Of a stretch of 64,000 bases of DNA, positions 61,900 to 64,000 are shown piece after piece (position 1 is the first letter of the stretch; each line of letters opens with the position of its first letter). The position numbers were made by a program, and so were the translations under genes. Origin of the DNA: Bombella saccharophila. Its GTDB lineage: Bacteria; Pseudomonadota; Alphaproteobacteria; Acetobacterales; Acetobacteraceae. The DNA is taken from positions 332,481 through 396,480 of the forward strand of contig NZ_JANIDW010000002.1 in assembly GCF_026385475.1 (NCBI RefSeq). Direction: 5' to 3'. The notes below the pieces were generated by a model, which was given only the letters and a program-made list of their open reading frames with translations, did not search any database and had not been told where the DNA came from.

Positions 61900-62343
61900 G
61901 TGATGATAGATTCTGTATATAGCTTGTTAGGATATGAGGATGAGGTTCGTCAGCTAGGCAAGAAGATTGGTCGGCTTTCTAAACATGAACTTTTTTCACA
62001 AGATTTGGCTCCCTTTCCTAAGGGTAGTACCAAGGTGACGTCTCGTCATGAGGCATTCTATTGTGAAATTGAAGCATCTCATCAATTTTATAAGCAAATG
62101 GTGAGTTCCATGGAGAGGGAATTCCATGAATTATGTGATCGGTTTTCATCGGAGCGTTATTACGCCGTTGATGCCGATTTTAACCGTTTGATGGTACAAT
62201 TTAATGGTAACTCTGCGAATGATACGCTGGCTTCTATGCGTTTTATGAATCGCTTTATTTTGTGTGTAAAAAAGAATACTCCATTTGGTGAGGATGATGC
62301 TCACGTTCTTTTTGCAAATTATGGAAGGTTGATTACGCGATAA
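61900..62343 (+). CDS. Cytoplasmic helical protein of unknown function
   Basis: The 147-residue product has no signal peptide or membrane segment. It is mainly helical and charged: VYSLLGYEDEVRQLGKKIGRL, then FYCEIEASHQFYKQMVSSMEREFHELC and a C-terminal SMRFMNRFILCVKKN. AAGGGGAAGAAG precedes the ATG. I do not recognise it. It is followed after 50 bases by the TRIC-type channel gene on the same strand. Confidence 0.55.
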   Translation: MMIDSVYSLLGYEDEVRQLGKKIGRLSKHELFSQDLAPFPKGSTKVTSRHEAFYCEIEASHQFYKQMVSSMEREFHELCDRFSSERYYAVDADFNRLMVQFNGNSANDTLASMRFMNRFILCVKKNTPFGEDDAHVLFANYGRLITR

Positions 62344-62394
62344 GGCGTATCATGTAATGCGTTTTTTTGTAAAATACATTAGCGTCATAAAGGA

Positions 62395-63018
62395 ATGAGC
62401 ATGACGTTTGATATTTATACAATATTATACATTATTGCTATTATCGCTGAAGCTATGACAGCAGCCCTCTTGGCGGGTAAGTTAGAGATGGATTTAGTTG
62501 GTGTTTTTTTACTAGGGTGGGTGACTGCGTTGGGGGGCGGGTCTATTCGGGATGTGTTGCTGAACCATTATCCGCTTTCTTGGGTGCGGCATCCTAGTTA
62601 TTCGTTGATTACTGGGTTTGCGGCTTTGGCGACTATTATCGTAGCGCGTCATATGCATAAATTGCGCAAGCTTTTTCTCTTTTTAGATGCGATTGGTTTA
62701 GTTGTTTTTACGGTGATTGGTTGCCAAGTGGCGTTGGTGGGTCATCTTTCAGTCATATGTGTTGTTATTTCTGGTATGATTACAGGGTGCATGGGGGGAG
62801 TTTTGCGAGATATATTATGTAACGATATTCCGTTACTTTTTCGTTCTGAATTATATGGGACGGTGTCTGTAAGTACGGCTGTCGTATTTCTTTTTTGTTC
62901 TCATTTAGTCGAAAATAAAAATATCGAACTTATTATTGCAATGGTTTTTGGAATTACGTTTCGTTTATTGTCGATCCGTTATAATTGGACGTTGCCTCGT
63001 TTTAGTTATCGGTCTTAG
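62395..63018 (+). CDS. TRIC/UPF0126 family membrane protein
   Basis: The 207-residue protein has seven hydrophobic helices and two repeats of the UPF0126 motif: ALGGGSIRDVLL and GCMGGVLRDILC, each with the Gly-Gly-x-x-R-D signature. Bacterial members are trimeric cation channels like eukaryotic TRIC, or glycine-linked transporters (YicG type). Codon use is AT-rich compared with the left half of the window. Confidence 0.88.
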   Translation: MSMTFDIYTILYIIAIIAEAMTAALLAGKLEMDLVGVFLLGWVTALGGGSIRDVLLNHYPLSWVRHPSYSLITGFAALATIIVARHMHKLRKLFLFLDAIGLVVFTVIGCQVALVGHLSVICVVISGMITGCMGGVLRDILCNDIPLLFRSELYGTVSVSTAVVFLFCSHLVENKNIELIIAMVFGITFRLLSIRYNWTLPRFSYRS

Positions 63019-63029
63019 GGGGATTGCGG

Positions 63030-63371
63030 TTAGGTGTGGCTATGGGGAGCGAATAAGATAATAGCAGCACCACTTAGGCAAAGGCTTGCACCGATTATAT
63101 CCCATATATCGGGTGTTGTATGTTCCATAACCCAGCCCCAAAGTAGGCTCATGATGATATAGATACCGCCGTAAAGTGCGTAAGCGCGTCCGGCATGATC
63201 AGAAGGGCTAAAGGTTAGCAAGACGGCGAAGAGGCCTAATGATAGGCTCCCGGGGATAAGCCATAAGGGATTACCATGGAGTTTTAACCACGTCCAAAAA
63301 GCAAAGCAACCAGCGATTTCGGCACAGGCTGTGAGGCTATAAAGTAATATAGAACTGAGCAGGAGAGGCAT
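63030..63371 (-). CDS. YnfA/UPF0060 family small membrane protein
   Basis: From the ATG at 63371 the product has 113 residues, the family's normal length; a frame to 63482 adds an unrelated N-terminus. Four membrane helices include [23 protein letters not shown] and [39 protein letters not shown]. Related to small multidrug-resistance proteins; true function unclear. No clear Shine-Dalgarno at either start. Convergent with the TRIC gene. Confidence 0.8.
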   Translation of the reverse strand: MPLLLSSILLYSLTACAEIAGCFAFWTWLKLHGNPLWLIPGSLSLGLFAVLLTFSPSDHAGRAYALYGGIYIIMSLLWGWVMEHTTPDIWDIIGASLCLSGAAIILFAPHSHT

Positions 63372-63496
63372 ATAAAGAGAAATAACCAATAGGATAAGGG
63401 GCCTATTATATGGATACCTTATTTGTAGAGGTATTGCTATTAAGATGAAAGAGCCTGCATTGGCGCCATGGCGTTTGTCCAATGCAGGGGGGGTAT

Positions 63497-63784
63497 TTAG
63501 TGGGGTACGTTGCTGGGTGCTGCGGCGGTTGTTGTGGCTTCTGGGCGTTTCTTTAACCCAGATAGCACTAGGGCTGTGCCGGTGAGGATAGCGGTTGCGC
63601 CTGCGATGACCTTACCGAGGTCGAATTTGACTTTGCTTTCTACAGTTGGGAGCAAGCCGTCTGCGACGGAGGAGATTCCTGCCGTGACTTTATCCACATT
63701 TGCGGAGCTTTTGCCTGTTGCTGCGGTGAATACGCTCTCGCCGGCGGCGATGAGGGCGGAGAGGGAGGGGGTTGTATCGGCCAT
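63497..63784 (-). CDS. Small membrane protein, holin-like (possible prophage edge)
   Basis: The 95-residue product has an Ala/Ser-rich helical N-terminus, one hydrophobic segment ([19 protein letters not shown]) followed by KKR and an Ala/Thr/Pro-rich tail. It has an AGGAG upstream of the ATG. The size, topology and a neighbouring partial frame suggest a phage holin or lysis-region gene, but this is inference; a stand-alone membrane peptide is also possible. Confidence 0.5.
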   Translation of the reverse strand: MADTTPSLSALIAAGESVFTAATGKSSANVDKVTAGISSVADGLLPTVESKVKFDLGKVIAGATAILTGTALVLSGLKKRPEATTTAAAPSNVPH

Positions 63785-63832
63785 GATAGGCTCCTGTTCA
63801 ATTTTAGTGAGTGTTGGTTGGTGAGGGTTCAG

Positions 63833-64000
63833 TCAATGCGGCGGGGAGTCCCGTGCATTGCTGCTCTTGGCCCGATTGCTGGGCAGGTGGTTGGCCGCCC
63901 AGCCTATGTTGAAGGCGAGGATGTTCATCAGCCGGTATGGGACCGTCCAACGCGACCCCGCAGCGGGTGGGCGGATGATGGTAGAAAGTGCGGCGCATGC
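63833..64000 (-). CDS. Partial reading frame at window edge, possibly phage-related
   Basis: The minus-strand frame enters from beyond 64000 and ends at TGA 63833 (55 codons seen). It includes RWTVPYRLMNILAFNIGWAA and a polar tail LPSNRAKSSNARDSPP. A competing frame on the same strand (63804-63998) is low-complexity and less protein-like. It ends 48 bases before the holin-like gene, as in phage lysis modules. The assignment needs the next window. Confidence 0.4.
   Translation of the reverse strand, partial: ACAALSTIIRPPAAGSRWTVPYRLMNILAFNIGWAANHLPSNRAKSSNARDSPPH

Noticed and set aside
63804..63998. Alternative 64-codon minus-strand frame at the right edge
   Set aside because: Its translation is low-complexity (His/Pro/Gln-rich) and less protein-like than the overlapping frame ending at 63833.
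1..64000. CRISPR arrays, insertion sequences and rRNA genes
   Set aside because: No regularly spaced repeats, transposase motifs with flanking inverted repeats, or rRNA sequence were seen on either strand.

Overview
This window looks like chromosomal DNA of an acetic acid bacterium (Alphaproteobacteria, Acetobacteraceae), perhaps of the small-genome, insect-associated Bombella/Saccharibacter type. That placement is an inference from gene content: an OprB-type porin, a (broken) indolepyruvate/pyruvate-decarboxylase-like gene, a petA-petB-petC bc1 operon, EmrAB with a NodT-type outer-membrane factor, YfdX, and the his cluster order hisB-hisH-hisA-hisF-hisE. Most of the window is core housekeeping sequence. 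I see no insertion sequence, CRISPR array or rRNA.

Region by region. 1-3.7 kb: the tail of an HtrA-like protease, a two-gene envelope operon (orphan secreted protein plus SIMPL/DUF541 protein) and an OmpR-type two-component pair. 3.8-7.6 kb: an aldo/keto reductase, a bidirectional terminator and the cytochrome bc1 operon (Rieske, cytochrome b, cytochrome c1). 7.6-13.9 kb: an RND efflux permease with no adaptor beside it, a His/Gly/Tyr-rich secreted protein, YbaK, an ABM-domain protein overlapping AlkB, and an orphan secreted protein. 13.9-20 kb: L-serine dehydratase, a TIM-barrel epimerase overlapping an alpha/beta hydrolase, and phoU-phoB-phoR. 20.1-22.8 kb: a LysR regulator butted against a damaged ThDP decarboxylase gene, then tRNA-Glu(CTC). 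22.9-27.3 kb: a HIT protein and the histidine cluster, in which hisA is fused in frame behind a GNAT acetyltransferase domain. 27.4-36 kb: nitroreductase, UbiH-family hydroxylase, pseudouridine synthases, FtsK, RsmD, TadA and AzlCD. 36-40 kb: DegP, threonine aldolase and FolD. 40-45.3 kb: an EmrA-EmrB-(TetR)-OMF drug-efflux locus with a clear palindromic operator upstream. 45.5-56.3 kb: YfdX, OprB, an NCS1 permease, an outer-membrane barrel, NhaA, QueH, glycerate kinase and a large MscS-type channel. 56.3-63.5 kb: a more AT-rich accessory-looking stretch with two tiny genes (54 and 34 codons), an AI-2E family transporter, a PepSY/DUF3325-type membrane pair, a Pat-like GNAT, three orphan proteins, a TRIC/UPF0126 protein and YnfA. 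63.5-64 kb: a small membrane protein and a partial reading frame that may be the edge of a prophage.

How the genes relate. Several sets are translationally coupled by 4-base overlaps (SIMPL pair, petB/petC, phoU/phoB, azlC/azlD, ABM/alkB, epimerase/hydrolase, DUF3325-like/PepSY). Envelope and stress functions dominate: HtrA/DegP, SIMPL, two two-component systems, RND and Emr efflux, porins, YfdX, NhaA and MscS. This fits an organism living in acidic, sugar-rich and solute-stressed habitats.

The most unusual points are the GNAT-HisA fusion with an internal ribosome-binding site, the 5'-truncated and frameshifted decarboxylase gene against its LysR neighbour, the two inverted repeats ahead of emrA, the two very small genes, and the orphan cluster at 60.9-62.3 kb. 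I did not find a convincing new multi-gene defence or mobile system.
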